Shown: positions 17,654 through 27,228 of the stretch, piece by piece
How positions within the stretch are numbered: the first letter of the stretch is position 1
Layout: each line of letters opens with the position of its first letter
DNA from: Cognatundibacterium luofuense
GTDB taxonomy: Bacteria > Pseudomonadota > Gammaproteobacteria > Burkholderiales > Burkholderiaceae_D
DNA length: 64,000 nt
Direction of reading: 5' to 3'
Assembly: GCF_018139685.1 (NCBI RefSeq)
Contig: NZ_JAGSPN010000002.1
Location: 1 to 64,000 of the forward strand
The notes under the pieces: generated by a model
Database searches by the model: none
What the model was told of the DNA's origin: nothing
What the model saw: the letters and a program-made list of their open reading frames with translations, nothing else
Translations under genes and position numbers: made by a program

Positions 17654-19906
17654 ATGATATTCAGAAAAAAAACTCCGCTCTTTTCTGCTGTAGCATCGGC
17701 TATTTTTGCAACGCTGACTACCAGTGCTCATGCGCAATCACAGAACTTTCAGGCTGTACGTATTCCTGATACCGCCTCGAAAATCATACTCGATGGGAAA
17801 CTCAATGATCCCGTATGGCAGTCTGCACCGGTGTCTGATACTTTTTATCAGACTCAGCCCGTGGATAAACAAAAAGCTCATTTAAAAACAGAAGTCCGGG
17901 TTTTATACGATGACAAGTATTTGTATGTAGGTGTACGGGCATTTGATCAAAGCCCTGCAGATATTCGTGCTCCGTTTGCCCGCCGCGACAAAATTAGTAT
18001 CGATCAGGATTTTATTGCGCTGTATATTGATCCCAGTGGCGCACATAAAGCATCGCAAGTATTTTATGCGAATGCTCGTGGTGCAATCATGGATGGCATA
18101 TACAGCGACATGACTGGTGACGATACGGCGCCGGATTATCAGTATGATGTTGCCACTTCAATCGACAATGAGGGCTGGACGGCAGAATTCAGAATTCCTT
18201 TCTCTGAGATCGCATATAACAAAGATGCCACGCAGCCTTGGAGCTTGCTTGTCCTGAGAAATATGACCCGTGACCAGCGTTATCGTATGTACAGTGGTGG
18301 CGTGACACGTGCAGCCAGTTGCAATCTGTGTTTTTCAGATCCTGTCACGGGGCTGCGTGATTTGCCATCAGCAAGTAACTGGCATCTGACGCCACAGCTG
18401 GTTGTCCGGCGTGCTGAAGATCGCAACGGCGATCAGGTAACACGCTCAGCATCCAGTCGTGATCTGAGTCTGGATCTCAAATTTCGTCCCGACTCGTCTA
18501 CCACCATAGACGGTACACTTAAGCCAGACTTTTCCCAAATAGAACTCGATGCCCCGCAGTTATCCGGCAATACAAAATTCAGTATTTTTTCGCCGGAAAA
18601 ACGCCCGTTTTTCCTCGAAGGTGCGGATATTTTCAAAACCCCTCTGAATGTCATCAGTACACGCAGCATTGCCAACCCTGATGCTGGTTTGCGCTACACA
18701 AAACGCGACGAACAGAAAGATATCAGCATCCTCGTCAGCCGTGATGCGGCGGGTGGACTTGTTCTGCTGCCAAACAGTTATTTCACTGGACTTGCTACAT
18801 CCTCCACGCGGTCTGTTGCGACCGATGCACGTTTCAATTTCCGCTTCGGCAATATGTCCGCTGGCGCAATCCTGACCGACCGTAATTATGGTGAAGGCCG
18901 TGGTTATAACCGGGTATTCGGGCCGGATCTGGTCTGGCAGGCAGACGAAAATGAGTTATTCCGCATCCAGTTGCTTGGCAGCCAGACAACGGCACAAGCC
19001 GGCATGGACGGTAACCTGCAATCCGGCGAAACAACGAGTGGCTACGCAGCATTTGCTGACTGGTATCGCGGGAATGACGAATGGTCATATTCAGCAACAT
19101 ATAAAAATTTCAGCAAAAATTTCCGGGCGGACAATGGCTTTTTTGCGCAAACCGGGTTTCGCAGCGTTAATGGTGAAATAGTAAAAAAATGGGGGAAGCA
19201 ATCCCCTTTACATGAACTGAATACTTATTTACAAGCCGAATATAAACTGGACTCTGATGGCAATCTGATGTCTCAAAGTGTGACACCAGGTATACGGATC
19301 GCAAGTCACTATGACAGCAGTGCGTACTTCGCTGTCAGCCCATCCGTGCGTTCACGGATACAACGTTTTGGTGAGGCATACGACACTAATAAATTTCTGA
19401 CTGGTTTTGCAATCAGCCCTGGCCGTCATCTGGCACGACTGACCGTTGATATGACTTTCGGCGATACGATCGATGTTGATGCCAGCCGTACAGGTCGCGG
19501 GGGAACGCTGACTGCCAGTGCAAAGATACGTGCGCACGACAGATTAGAGCTGGAACCAAGTTACGCTGTTAACTGGATTGATCATCCGGGCAATTCCGCC
19601 ATTACACAAAAAGGCCGCGCGTTTACTGAAACAGCGATTCAGTTAAATACGATTGCGCACTTCAGCAGCAAAGATAATTTGCGCTGGATTTATCAGGGTC
19701 GGCATACATCCCGTAATCCGGCGCTGTATAACTTCAGCGTGACAGCAGACAGCCAGCGACAAGTAAATTCCGTGGTGTACACCCATACGCGAGCCCTCGG
19801 AAAAGTGTTTTATCTGGGCTGGACACAGTCCACTGCTGAAGCAACAATCAGTGCGCCACGTACAAAACAACAGGAAATTTTTGCAAAATTCTCCTGGCGC
19901 ATCTGA
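17654..19906 (+). CDS. DUF5916 / CBM9-like exported protein with C-terminal barrel
   Basis: Exported protein of about 750 residues. Following the signal peptide (IFRKKTPLFSAVASAIFATLTTSAHA) is a CBM9/DOMON-like beta-sandwich (about residues 30-200) starting with KIILDGKLNDPVWQSAP, and then a DUF5916 region with KPDFSQIELDAPQ, FFLEGADIF and a barrel-like end (EIFAKFSWRI). Proteins of this type are predicted to sit in the outer membrane and often accompany TonB receptors in polymer or peptide use. The ATG at 17654 gives the clean signal peptide; an in-frame ATG at 17600 is possible, and neither has a strong ribosome-binding site. It lies 235 bp after the TonB receptor terminator region and has its own terminator. 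No substrate can be assigned. Confidence 0.8.
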   Translation: MIFRKKTPLFSAVASAIFATLTTSAHAQSQNFQAVRIPDTASKIILDGKLNDPVWQSAPVSDTFYQTQPVDKQKAHLKTEVRVLYDDKYLYVGVRAFDQSPADIRAPFARRDKISIDQDFIALYIDPSGAHKASQVFYANARGAIMDGIYSDMTGDDTAPDYQYDVATSIDNEGWTAEFRIPFSEIAYNKDATQPWSLLVLRNMTRDQRYRMYSGGVTRAASCNLCFSDPVTGLRDLPSASNWHLTPQLVVRRAEDRNGDQVTRSASSRDLSLDLKFRPDSSTTIDGTLKPDFSQIELDAPQLSGNTKFSIFSPEKRPFFLEGADIFKTPLNVISTRSIANPDAGLRYTKRDEQKDISILVSRDAAGGLVLLPNSYFTGLATSSTRSVATDARFNFRFGNMSAGAILTDRNYGEGRGYNRVFGPDLVWQADENELFRIQLLGSQTTAQAGMDGNLQSGETTSGYAAFADWYRGNDEWSYSATYKNFSKNFRADNGFFAQTGFRSVNGEIVKKWGKQSPLHELNTYLQAEYKLDSDGNLMSQSVTPGIRIASHYDSSAYFAVSPSVRSRIQRFGEAYDTNKFLTGFAISPGRHLARLTVDMTFGDTIDVDASRTGRGGTLTASAKIRAHDRLELEPSYAVNWIDHPGNSAITQKGRAFTETAIQLNTIAHFSSKDNLRWIYQGRHTSRNPALYNFSVTADSQRQVNSVVYTHTRALGKVFYLGWTQSTAEATISAPRTKQQEIFAKFSWRI

Positions 19907-19930
19907 GTCACTCCGCAATACTGAAATACC

Positions 19931-19963
19931 AAAAAAAACGGCTTCCTCGCGGAAGCCGTTTTT
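19931..19963. terminator. Bidirectional terminator between convergent genes
   Basis: AAACGGCTTCC and GGAAGCCGTTT pair around a short TCGC loop with A- and T-runs on either side. It can serve both the DUF5916 gene and the minus-strand aldehyde dehydrogenase gene ending at 19981. Confidence 0.9.
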
Positions 19964-19980
19964 ACAGCGACTTGAATAAA

Positions 19981-21414
19981 TCAACCAGCAAACGTATAGC
20001 TGGTTTTCATTGTCGTAAAAAATTCGACTGCCGCCGAACCCTGTTCACGCGCACCGTAACTGGAGCCTTTTGTGCCACCGAACGGAACATGATAATCCAC
20101 ACCTGCTGTCGGCACATTCACCATCACCATACCGGCACGTGCGTGACGCTTAAAGTGTGTTGCATGTTTCAGCGAAGTTGTGCAGATACCTGCAGTCAGA
20201 CCAAATTCGGTGTCATTTGCCAGTTGCAGCGCATGTTCATAATTCTTCGCTGGAATGACAGAAGCAACCGGACCAAAAATTTCTTCGCGCGCATGCACCA
20301 TATCCGGATGACAATCAGTAAACAATGCCGGACTCAGGAAGTAGCCTTCCGTCTCGCGTTTCAGCAGATCGCCACCGAATGCCAGCGTCGCGCCTTCATT
20401 TTTTGCGATATCAATATAGCGCAGATCCTGCTCCAGCTGAGACTGATCGGCAACCGGGCCAATGTCGATACCTGCGTACAGTGCATGCCCGACTTTAATT
20501 TGTGCCAGCTTATCTTTCATTGCAGCGACAAAAGCGTGATAGATGCCCTCTTCCACGATCAGACGTGAAGATGCAGTACAACGCTGACCTGTCGAATAGA
20601 ATGCGCCCTGAATCGCAGCATTCACCGCAACGTTCAGGTCAGAATCTGCCAGAACAACCAGCGGGTTCTTTCCGCCCATTTCCAGCTGTACTTTGGCGCG
20701 GCGCGCTGCACATCCGGCCAGCACACGGGTACCCGTACCAACCGAACCGGTAAAGCTGATTGCATCCACGCGACGGTCATTTACCATCGCTTCACCAACC
20801 ACGCGACCCGGGCCAGACACCAGATTAAACACGCCAGCTGGCAAACCAGAACGACTAATGATTTCCGCCATTTCCCAGGAACAACCAGGAACCAGATCAG
20901 CGGGTTTCAGCAGTACGGTATTACCATAGGCCAGCGCTGGTGCCACTTTCCATGCAGGGATCGCGATCGGGAAATTCCACGGTGCGATGATACCGACGGT
21001 TCCAACCGGTTCACGAGTCACATCCACATCAAGACCGGGACGTACCGATGCCAGTTTATCGCCACGGATACGCAAAGCTTCCTGTGCAAAAAATTTAAAA
21101 ATCGCTGCTGCACGACCAACTTCACCAATCGCTTCCGGCAAGGTTTTACCTTCTTCGCGTGCCAGTAAAGTACCCAGCTCGTTTTTACGCTCGTTAATTT
21201 CTGTCCCGATTTTGTCCAGAATATCTGCACGTTGCTGCACATTTGAATAACGCCAGGATTCCGCAGCATTGCTAGCGGCTGCAATCGCCATTTCTACTTC
21301 TGCAGTACCGGCGCTGGCGTATTCACCCACCACATCGCTTAAATCAGACGGGCTGCGTGTCGTCGTAACTTTTGCGCCTTCTAACCATTCACCATTGATA
21401 AAAAGTTTTTTCAT
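19981..21414 (-). CDS. 2-oxoglutarate semialdehyde dehydrogenase
   Basis: NAD(P)-dependent aldehyde dehydrogenase (477 residues), placed here as the last step of 4-hydroxyproline breakdown, oxidising 2-oxoglutarate semialdehyde to 2-oxoglutarate. Family landmarks are intact: NFPIAIPAWKVAPAL, the glycine motif FTGSVGTG, the general base Glu245 in LEMGGKNP and the nucleophile Cys279 in GQRCTASS. The start codon directly abuts the upstream flavoprotein gene (its stop overlaps this start at 21414), so translation is likely coupled. Function is inferred from position at the end of a hydroxyproline-type operon; sequence alone would also allow succinate-semialdehyde or other semialdehyde activity. 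Confidence 0.82.
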   Translation of the reverse strand: MKKLFINGEWLEGAKVTTTRSPSDLSDVVGEYASAGTAEVEMAIAAASNAAESWRYSNVQQRADILDKIGTEINERKNELGTLLAREEGKTLPEAIGEVGRAAAIFKFFAQEALRIRGDKLASVRPGLDVDVTREPVGTVGIIAPWNFPIAIPAWKVAPALAYGNTVLLKPADLVPGCSWEMAEIISRSGLPAGVFNLVSGPGRVVGEAMVNDRRVDAISFTGSVGTGTRVLAGCAARRAKVQLEMGGKNPLVVLADSDLNVAVNAAIQGAFYSTGQRCTASSRLIVEEGIYHAFVAAMKDKLAQIKVGHALYAGIDIGPVADQSQLEQDLRYIDIAKNEGATLAFGGDLLKRETEGYFLSPALFTDCHPDMVHAREEIFGPVASVIPAKNYEHALQLANDTEFGLTAGICTTSLKHATHFKRHARAGMVMVNVPTAGVDYHVPFGGTKGSSYGAREQGSAAVEFFTTMKTSYTFAG

Positions 21415-22700
21415 TACTTGGCTTCCTTAAGAGAAGAAGCAGCAATTGCTGCAAGAGTTGATGTTCTGCATGGAAATACAGGTTGTCTTAACTCGGGCGC
21501 ATCCCAGCCAAACATGATCTGGCAGGCTGCACCGCAAATCCGGCCCTGACAAGCGCCCATTCCGGCACGGGTAATCAGTTTTGCCGAACGCCAGCTAGCG
21601 TGCTGACGCAGCTCAGCGACCGGGACATCCTCGCAACGGCAAACCAGCGTTGAATCTGATGCGAGACGCCTGACCTCATCATTCACCGCAAATGTGTCGC
21701 GCAATAAGCCCATAAAATGCTGAGCTTCCTCACGCCTGACTTCATCACCATGACTGATTGACTGATCACTGACAGCGAGTCCTGCGATATGTCCTTCGGC
21801 GATCGCCTTTTCCACTCCGCCAAAACCGGTGATTTCGCCAGCGACATAAATGTGAGGCACGGAAGTACACTGACGCTCATCATGAATGACAGCGCCACCA
21901 CCTGTGCTGCATCCGAGCAGACGTGCAATTTCGGTATTCGGCGTGATTCCGAAACCACAAGCGAGCAAATCCGCCTGAACTGTCATCAACTGGTCACCAC
22001 GCCGGAAATGCACCTCAGCCAGTTGCCCGTCTCCGGCCGCTTTTTCGATAATGATGTTGCTGAGGTAGGGAATTTTTTTAAGTGACCAGTACAGTGAAAT
22101 TGCCTGCAGCGCTTTACTGCGATGATGCAATATCAACTGCCCCATAAAACGCATCAATTTAAAGATTGGCTGAATTTCAGCAACAAGCAAGACTTCAGCC
22201 CCTGCTTTTTGAGCAGTCTCTGCCACCGCGAGTAACAGCGGTCCGGTACCAGCAATGACAATCCGTTTCCCACGGACATCCGCACCCGCTTTAATTAATG
22301 CCTGCAAACCACCTGCCCCGGTGACACCGGGCAATGTCCAGCCATCAAAAGGCAACAAAAGCTCACGGCCACCGTTGCACAAAATTAGTCGCTCAAAGCG
22401 GATACTGACAACTTTTTCCGGCAATTCAAAAATGGCTTCATGCGGATGACTGAATGCAACCAGTCGCGCAGAGTTCAGCCATTGCACATTCAATGCGTTT
22501 TGACAGCGATCCCAGAATAATGCGGCACGCGCATCCCTGACTTTCCCGGGACCCCCTCGCCAGATTTGACCACCCGGTAAGGGATTATCATCAGCGATCA
22601 GTATTTGTTTACCCGAATTTAATGCGGCACTGGCGGCAGCAAGTCCTGCTGGTCCGGCACCGATAATCAGAATTCCGGTGTGTAACTCCTGCATCTTCAT
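21414..22700 (-). CDS. D-hydroxyproline dehydrogenase, FAD/NAD(P)-binding subunit
   Basis: Flavoprotein subunit (428 residues) of a three-part amine dehydrogenase like the LhpBEF/HcnABC enzymes. The N-terminal FAD motif is IIGAGPAGLAAASAALN, and a second Rossmann motif, IVIAGTGPLLLAVAETAQKAG, lies near 148-168. The C-terminal part is a BFD-like [2Fe-2S] module with CRCEDVP, then CQGRICGAAC (four cysteines). It overlaps the 2Fe-2S gene by four bases at its start and is followed immediately by the aldehyde dehydrogenase. Together with the genes at 22697 and 22956 it would oxidise D-hydroxyproline to pyrroline-4-hydroxy-2-carboxylate. The octopine/nopaline oxidase family is the main alternative. 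Confidence 0.8.
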   Translation of the reverse strand: MKMQELHTGILIIGAGPAGLAAASAALNSGKQILIADDNPLPGGQIWRGGPGKVRDARAALFWDRCQNALNVQWLNSARLVAFSHPHEAIFELPEKVVSIRFERLILCNGGRELLLPFDGWTLPGVTGAGGLQALIKAGADVRGKRIVIAGTGPLLLAVAETAQKAGAEVLLVAEIQPIFKLMRFMGQLILHHRSKALQAISLYWSLKKIPYLSNIIIEKAAGDGQLAEVHFRRGDQLMTVQADLLACGFGITPNTEIARLLGCSTGGGAVIHDERQCTSVPHIYVAGEITGFGGVEKAIAEGHIAGLAVSDQSISHGDEVRREEAQHFMGLLRDTFAVNDEVRRLASDSTLVCRCEDVPVAELRQHASWRSAKLITRAGMGACQGRICGAACQIMFGWDAPELRQPVFPCRTSTLAAIAASSLKEAK

Positions 22701-22963
22701 ACGACTGCTTTCTTATCTGTCTGTATGACCATACCCGGCTCACAAATCGTCTGACATGCAAGACTATGCGGATGACCATTAATCTGCACTCTGCACTCCT
22801 GACAAATGCCCATACCGCAGACCGCAAATCGTGCAGAACCGGAAACCGAGAGACGTGTCAGCAACTGATTTTCCTTCATCAGAATCGCGGCCACACTCAC
22901 GCCACGCTCAGCTTCGACCTGTGCACCATTTATCCAGAGTCTGATCCTGTTTTTTTCAGGCAT
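22697..22963 (-). CDS. D-hydroxyproline dehydrogenase, [2Fe-2S] small subunit
   Basis: An 88-residue ferredoxin-like subunit, start MPEKNRIRLWINGAQVEAE, with plant-type cluster ligands in CGMGICQEC and a further cysteine in LACQT. It matches the gamma subunits of heterotrimeric D-hydroxyproline, octopine or cyanide-forming glycine dehydrogenases. The ATG at 22963 lies inside the end of the upstream DAO-type gene (8-base overlap), and its stop overlaps the start of the next subunit gene, showing tight translational coupling. A longer open frame upstream is only the shadow of the DAO gene. Confidence 0.82.
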   Translation of the reverse strand: MPEKNRIRLWINGAQVEAERGVSVAAILMKENQLLTRLSVSGSARFAVCGMGICQECRVQINGHPHSLACQTICEPGMVIQTDKKAVV

Positions 22964-24089
22964 ACTGCAGTTTCTCCTTATCAAAGAAACGAGACGGATC
23001 GTAAGGACGCATATCAAGCGCAGGTGACTTACCGCACATTTGTGCAGCCAGCAATTGTGCTGTAGCGAACGCAGTTGTAACGCCAAGACCTTCATGCCCG
23101 GCGGCAATCCAGATTCCGGGTTGAACCGGATGCTGCCCAATGACCGGATGCCCATCCGGGGAAGCAGGACGCATACCGGCCCACGCTCTGACGATACGCA
23201 TATCTGCGAGGCATGGCAGTAATTCCGTCGCTGAGCGCAGAACCCCACCGAGAGCACGCGGGTCAAGCGTTGTATCTGTCTGACCATCTTGCCTGCAAGA
23301 ACCAATCAGCCATTGACCAGTCGGTCTGGGCTGCACGTTAGCGGCTACCGTCAATGCATCTGCAGTCACTGTCGCCTGACCATAATTCATGCTAACGACC
23401 TGATGCTGTAAGCGTCCGGGATAACGATCAGTAATCGCCAGATGCCCCTTACGCGGGAAAATTCTGAAATCGGGCAATAGCCTGCTGACGCCGGTACCGG
23501 CAGCAATCACAATTTGCGCAGCCTGAATCACACTGCCATCACTGAGAAGTACACCGTCATCATGTAAGACCATGACTGGCAAACCAAACCGGCACTGTCC
23601 ACCGGCCTTTTGCAACAACCCCGCCAGATAATGCGCCACTGCTGGCGGATAAATGACGGCGTCGCCAGATACCCTTACGCCGCCAGCCAATCCGCTTCTG
23701 AGGCAAGGCTCAAGGCGACGTAACTGATCACTGTTAACGAGTCCGGCGCGCCAGTGATGATGATTCAGACGTTCGGCGCGACGTTCTGCTTCAGCAAGCT
23801 GCTCTTCGTTCTCAGCAACCCATAAAGTACCGCACTGACTATAGTCACCAACACCGGGATGCTCACGAACAAAATCCTGCCACAGGCTCAGGGCATACAA
23901 GCATAAATTCAGTTCATCTTCCGACTCATCCAGTGCTACCAGATGTCCCATACCGGCAGCGGTGACGCCACTGCCAGGAGACTTTTCATCGATCAGGGTC
24001 ACCTGATAACCCTGTTGCTGCAAAGTGAAAGCGCAGGCTGATCCTACGATGCCTGCGCCTATCACCAGCACATCGGCTTTGTTGCCCAT
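22956..24089 (-). CDS. D-hydroxyproline dehydrogenase, DAO-type FAD subunit
   Basis: D-amino-acid-oxidase-fold flavoprotein (377 residues) predicted to be the catalytic subunit that oxidises D-4-hydroxyproline. The dinucleotide motif VLVIGAGIVGSACAFTLQQ is at residues 7-25, and the C-terminal AGHEGLGVTTAFATAQLL is the second FAD-contact segment seen in DAO proteins. It lies 21 bp downstream of the deaminase gene and overlaps the 2Fe-2S subunit gene. Glycine or sarcosine oxidase activity is the alternative, but the subunit set and the downstream semialdehyde dehydrogenase favour hydroxyproline. Confidence 0.82.
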   Translation of the reverse strand: MGNKADVLVIGAGIVGSACAFTLQQQGYQVTLIDEKSPGSGVTAAGMGHLVALDESEDELNLCLYALSLWQDFVREHPGVGDYSQCGTLWVAENEEQLAEAERRAERLNHHHWRAGLVNSDQLRRLEPCLRSGLAGGVRVSGDAVIYPPAVAHYLAGLLQKAGGQCRFGLPVMVLHDDGVLLSDGSVIQAAQIVIAAGTGVSRLLPDFRIFPRKGHLAITDRYPGRLQHQVVSMNYGQATVTADALTVAANVQPRPTGQWLIGSCRQDGQTDTTLDPRALGGVLRSATELLPCLADMRIVRAWAGMRPASPDGHPVIGQHPVQPGIWIAAGHEGLGVTTAFATAQLLAAQMCGKSPALDMRPYDPSRFFDKEKLQYA

Positions 24090-24110
24090 GTGTTGATCAC
24101 CTATCTCTGA

Positions 24111-25007
24111 TTATGCAAAGCTTGGCAGCTTAGGACGGTTAGCCAGTGCAGCTTTTACAACTGCTTCTGCGCGGGTACGTGGCTCGCCTTCCAGTGGCAT
24201 ACGTGGCAGACGCACGCGCTCGTTGGAATCGATCACCATCGCTTCAACCAGTTTGATGTTCTGAACCAGATAAGAGGAAACGTCCAGATCCAGCAAAGGA
24301 CGGAACCAGCGGTAAATCTCCAGTGCTTCAGCATAACGACCTGCCTGAACCAGACGGTAAATTGCGACGGTTTCATGCGGGAATGCGACCACCAGACCAG
24401 CAACCCAGCCGATCGCGCCAGCTGTCAGTGCTTCGAATGCCAGATTATCGACACCGGTGAATACATCGTAACGACGACCCAGACGATTGATGATTTCTGT
24501 TGTACGACGGATATCATCAGAAGACTCTTTCACTGCGACGAAGCGTTTATCGTCCGCCAGCTCTTCCAGCATATCGGTTGTCACGTCAACGCGGTAAGCG
24601 ATACGGTTGGAGTAAATCATGACCGGCAGATCTGCCGCAGCAGCGATTGCACGCAGATTGGCAACCGTTTCTTTCGGGTTGGTGTGGTAGATGGTACTTG
24701 GTACAACCATCAAGCCATCTGCGCCGGCTTTCGCGCCTTTTTCTGCCAGTGCACAAGCTTCACGGGTAGAAGCTTCAGCAACAGTCAGCAGTGCAGGTTT
24801 TGCGCCGGTAACTTGCTTAGTTACTTTCAATACTTCGATACGCTCATCATGCGACAGGAACGGGCCTTCACCGAGGGAGCCGCAAGCGATCAGGCCATCG
24901 CAACCAGCGTCCATCAGGAACTTGAAGCAACGTTCCATTTCGTTGTAGTCGAGCTTGTCGTCGGCCGTGAATTTAGTCGTTACCGCAGGAATAACACCTT
25001 GCCACAT
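24111..25007 (-). CDS. DHDPS-family deaminase (pyrroline-4-hydroxy-2-carboxylate deaminase)
   Basis: Class I aldolase-fold enzyme of the dihydrodipicolinate synthase family (298 residues), predicted to convert pyrroline-4-hydroxy-2-carboxylate to 2-oxoglutarate semialdehyde with release of ammonia. The Schiff-base lysine is Lys160 in VAVKESSDD, and the substrate loop GSLGEGPFLS lies near 43-52. TAAGG before the ATG at 25007 supports the start. It is the first gene of the operon 25007-19981. Codon choice is more biased than in the following genes, consistent with high expression. True DapA is unlikely because the neighbours are all amine-catabolic. Confidence 0.82.
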   Translation of the reverse strand: MWQGVIPAVTTKFTADDKLDYNEMERCFKFLMDAGCDGLIACGSLGEGPFLSHDERIEVLKVTKQVTGAKPALLTVAEASTREACALAEKGAKAGADGLMVVPSTIYHTNPKETVANLRAIAAAADLPVMIYSNRIAYRVDVTTDMLEELADDKRFVAVKESSDDIRRTTEIINRLGRRYDVFTGVDNLAFEALTAGAIGWVAGLVVAFPHETVAIYRLVQAGRYAEALEIYRWFRPLLDLDVSSYLVQNIKLVEAMVIDSNERVRLPRMPLEGEPRTRAEAVVKAALANRPKLPSFA

Positions 25008-25585
25008 GATTTACCTTACTTTCTCCGGCTGGTCCGGTATCTGTTAAAAAGTCAAGAATTCACCGCAACAGTTGTGAGTGTACCGGTGACTCCGGCACAC
25101 TGCTTCCCGCTCGTGTCCGGGAAACTGATGCGTAACATTGCACAGTTTAAGCAGCCACACGTAACACGTCTTGATAGTTGTAACCGGACAAAAAGCAGAA
25201 TTCTGCACAGTAAAATACTGCTGTTTTCTGACGATCAACAGATGTTTTTACTGCACGACGGCATTTCCACAAGGAAATTTTCGACAAATTTCACCTTAAG
25301 AATCGATAGAACGTGGCTATATTTCCGTATTTTTGAGGAAAAACACCACCAAACTTAGAATTTACTTTGATCTATCAGGATAGAAAGCAAATTTCTTTTA
25401 TTCTCGCCATTCTGATAAACCGACTTCCATCACATCGAAATAAGATGAAATCAGCATAGTGATTGTCGTTTTTTTATCATTCGATCTAAAAACCAGTGGC
25501 GAAATCCGTCACATCAGAACGGCGCGGCGGTGTGATCAGAAATTGCAGTTAACTGCACAAGCCGGTTAAAACCGCACACCACAGC
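25008..25585. promoter_or_regulatory. Intergenic region upstream of the hydroxyproline operon
   Basis: This 578-base stretch separates the FGGY kinase stop from the deaminase start and contains no credible gene. It becomes AT-rich between about 25200 and 25490 and should hold the operon promoter. A perfect 14-base palindrome, TGCAGTTAACTGCA, is at 25544-25557, close to the kinase stop. No linked regulator gene is present. Confidence 0.5.
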
Positions 25586-27151
25586 TTACTCATGCATTTT
25601 CGGATAACCGGTAATCTCCTGAATCGATTTGTACAGAGGTTGCAGACGACTGTACATTTTGCAATAGACCTGTTTGTACAGAGCCTCATACATCTGATGG
25701 TGATGAGGAATAGGCTCGAATGTGCGGCCAGTGCGCGTCATGGCTACGATAGCACTGTGAAAATCACTGTAACAACCGACACCGACCGCCGCATTGATTG
25801 CTGCACCTAGTCCGGAGGTTTCATAGACATGCGGACGCGATGTCGGCAAGCCAAAAATATCGGCAGTTAATTGCATTGCCGCGTCACTCTGCGACCCGCC
25901 GCCTGAAATACGTAAGCTGGTGACAGGAACGCCACTGCGCTTTTCTATGCGCTCCTTCCCTTCCCGCAAGGCGTAAGCAAGGCCTTCGAGAATAGCGCGG
26001 TACATGTGTGCACGGTTATGGACATCACCGAAACCTATCATCGCACCCTTGGCTTCCGGTCCCGGGATTTTGATACCGGGCGTCCAGTAAGGTTGCAGCA
26101 TTAAGCCCATTGCGCCGGGCGGTACCGAGTTCACCAGCTCGTCAAACAAACTTTCAGGAGAAACGCCAAGCTGCTCCGCTGCCAGTCGCTCATTCAGCCC
26201 GAACTGCTCCTTAAACCAGTTGACCATCCAGTAGCCACGGAATATCTGCACTTCAGTACTGTAAGCACCCGGAATAGCAGCCGGATACGGCGGAATAAAC
26301 GGTGTCACTTCCACATACTTGCGGCTGGTAGTATTGATCGTTGCCGTTGTGCCATAACTGAGGCAACCGATATGCGGCGCTTCGCACCCAGCACCAATCA
26401 CTTCACACGCTTTATCTGCTGCGGCGGCAATGACCGGTGTTCCTTCAAGAATACCGGTCTGCGCGGCGGCACTAGCGGTAATGTTTCCCAGCAGACTGCC
26501 CGGCGCTACCAGTTCCGGCAACATTTCCTCCCTGACCGCCAGCGCCTGCCATTTCCAGTCCCATTTCGGGGCCCAGCGCAATCCTTTGTAATCAAACGGG
26601 ATGTATCCGACCTGCGAACCTGAAGAGTCACGGAAAAGGTCAGTAAGCTTGTAATTCAGATAGCCGGATAACAACAGAAAATGGGCAGTCTTGTCCCAGA
26701 TCTCCGGTTGCATATGCTTAATCCAGTTCAGCTCCGCTTCACCGCGAAAAAAACGGATGGTGTCGGCAACACCTGCTACTTTGAATGCTGCCAGCCACAA
26801 AGGATTTACCGGCGGATAGTGTTCGGTACGGCGCTGATCAAGCCATGTGATCGCAGGGCGCAAAGGCTGTCCGTGTGCATCGAGGTTCACCACCGTGCCG
26901 CGCTGCGTCGTAACAGATACCGCAGCAACATGCGCCGGCCCTGCTGAGGATTGTGCCCACAAACGCTGACATGCAGTACACACTGCCTGCCAGTAGCCAT
27001 CCGCATCATGCTCCGCCCAACCGGGTTGTGCAGAAAAATACGCTTCCAGATGCACCTGCGATTTGGCAACGATATTCCCGTGCACATCAAACAAAATTGC
27101 ACGGACGCTCTGCGTTCCGTTATCGATGGCGAGTAAATACTTTGCCGACAT
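25586..27151 (-). CDS. FGGY-family carbohydrate/polyol kinase
   Basis: ATP-dependent sugar or polyol kinase (521 residues) of the glycerol/xylulose kinase family. The N-terminal phosphate-1 motif is LAIDNGTQSVRAILFD (residues 6-21) and the C-terminal adenosine motif is ISGGGSQSDAAMQLTADIFG. Insertions around 180-215 and an extended C-terminus separate it from classical GlpK (about 500 residues). It lies in a same-strand set with a GlpD-like dehydrogenase and an AGPS-like flavoprotein, although a MITE-like element sits between kinase and glpD. A glycerol-type or related polyol substrate is inferred from that context only. Confidence 0.82.
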   Translation of the reverse strand: MSAKYLLAIDNGTQSVRAILFDVHGNIVAKSQVHLEAYFSAQPGWAEHDADGYWQAVCTACQRLWAQSSAGPAHVAAVSVTTQRGTVVNLDAHGQPLRPAITWLDQRRTEHYPPVNPLWLAAFKVAGVADTIRFFRGEAELNWIKHMQPEIWDKTAHFLLLSGYLNYKLTDLFRDSSGSQVGYIPFDYKGLRWAPKWDWKWQALAVREEMLPELVAPGSLLGNITASAAAQTGILEGTPVIAAAADKACEVIGAGCEAPHIGCLSYGTTATINTTSRKYVEVTPFIPPYPAAIPGAYSTEVQIFRGYWMVNWFKEQFGLNERLAAEQLGVSPESLFDELVNSVPPGAMGLMLQPYWTPGIKIPGPEAKGAMIGFGDVHNRAHMYRAILEGLAYALREGKERIEKRSGVPVTSLRISGGGSQSDAAMQLTADIFGLPTSRPHVYETSGLGAAINAAVGVGCYSDFHSAIVAMTRTGRTFEPIPHHHQMYEALYKQVYCKMYSRLQPLYKSIQEITGYPKMHE

Positions 27152-27228
27152 AAGTCCCCACGTTTCTTTATTTTTTATTGTTATTGTTTATTTCAGATGA
27201 ACCCGGTCATCTGAAGATACTTATTTGC

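Noticed and set aside
25544-25557. Perfect 14-base palindrome TGCAGTTAACTGCA as an operator
   Set aside because: Single occurrence, placed just past the kinase stop; no partner site to support function, so noted only within the intergenic entry.
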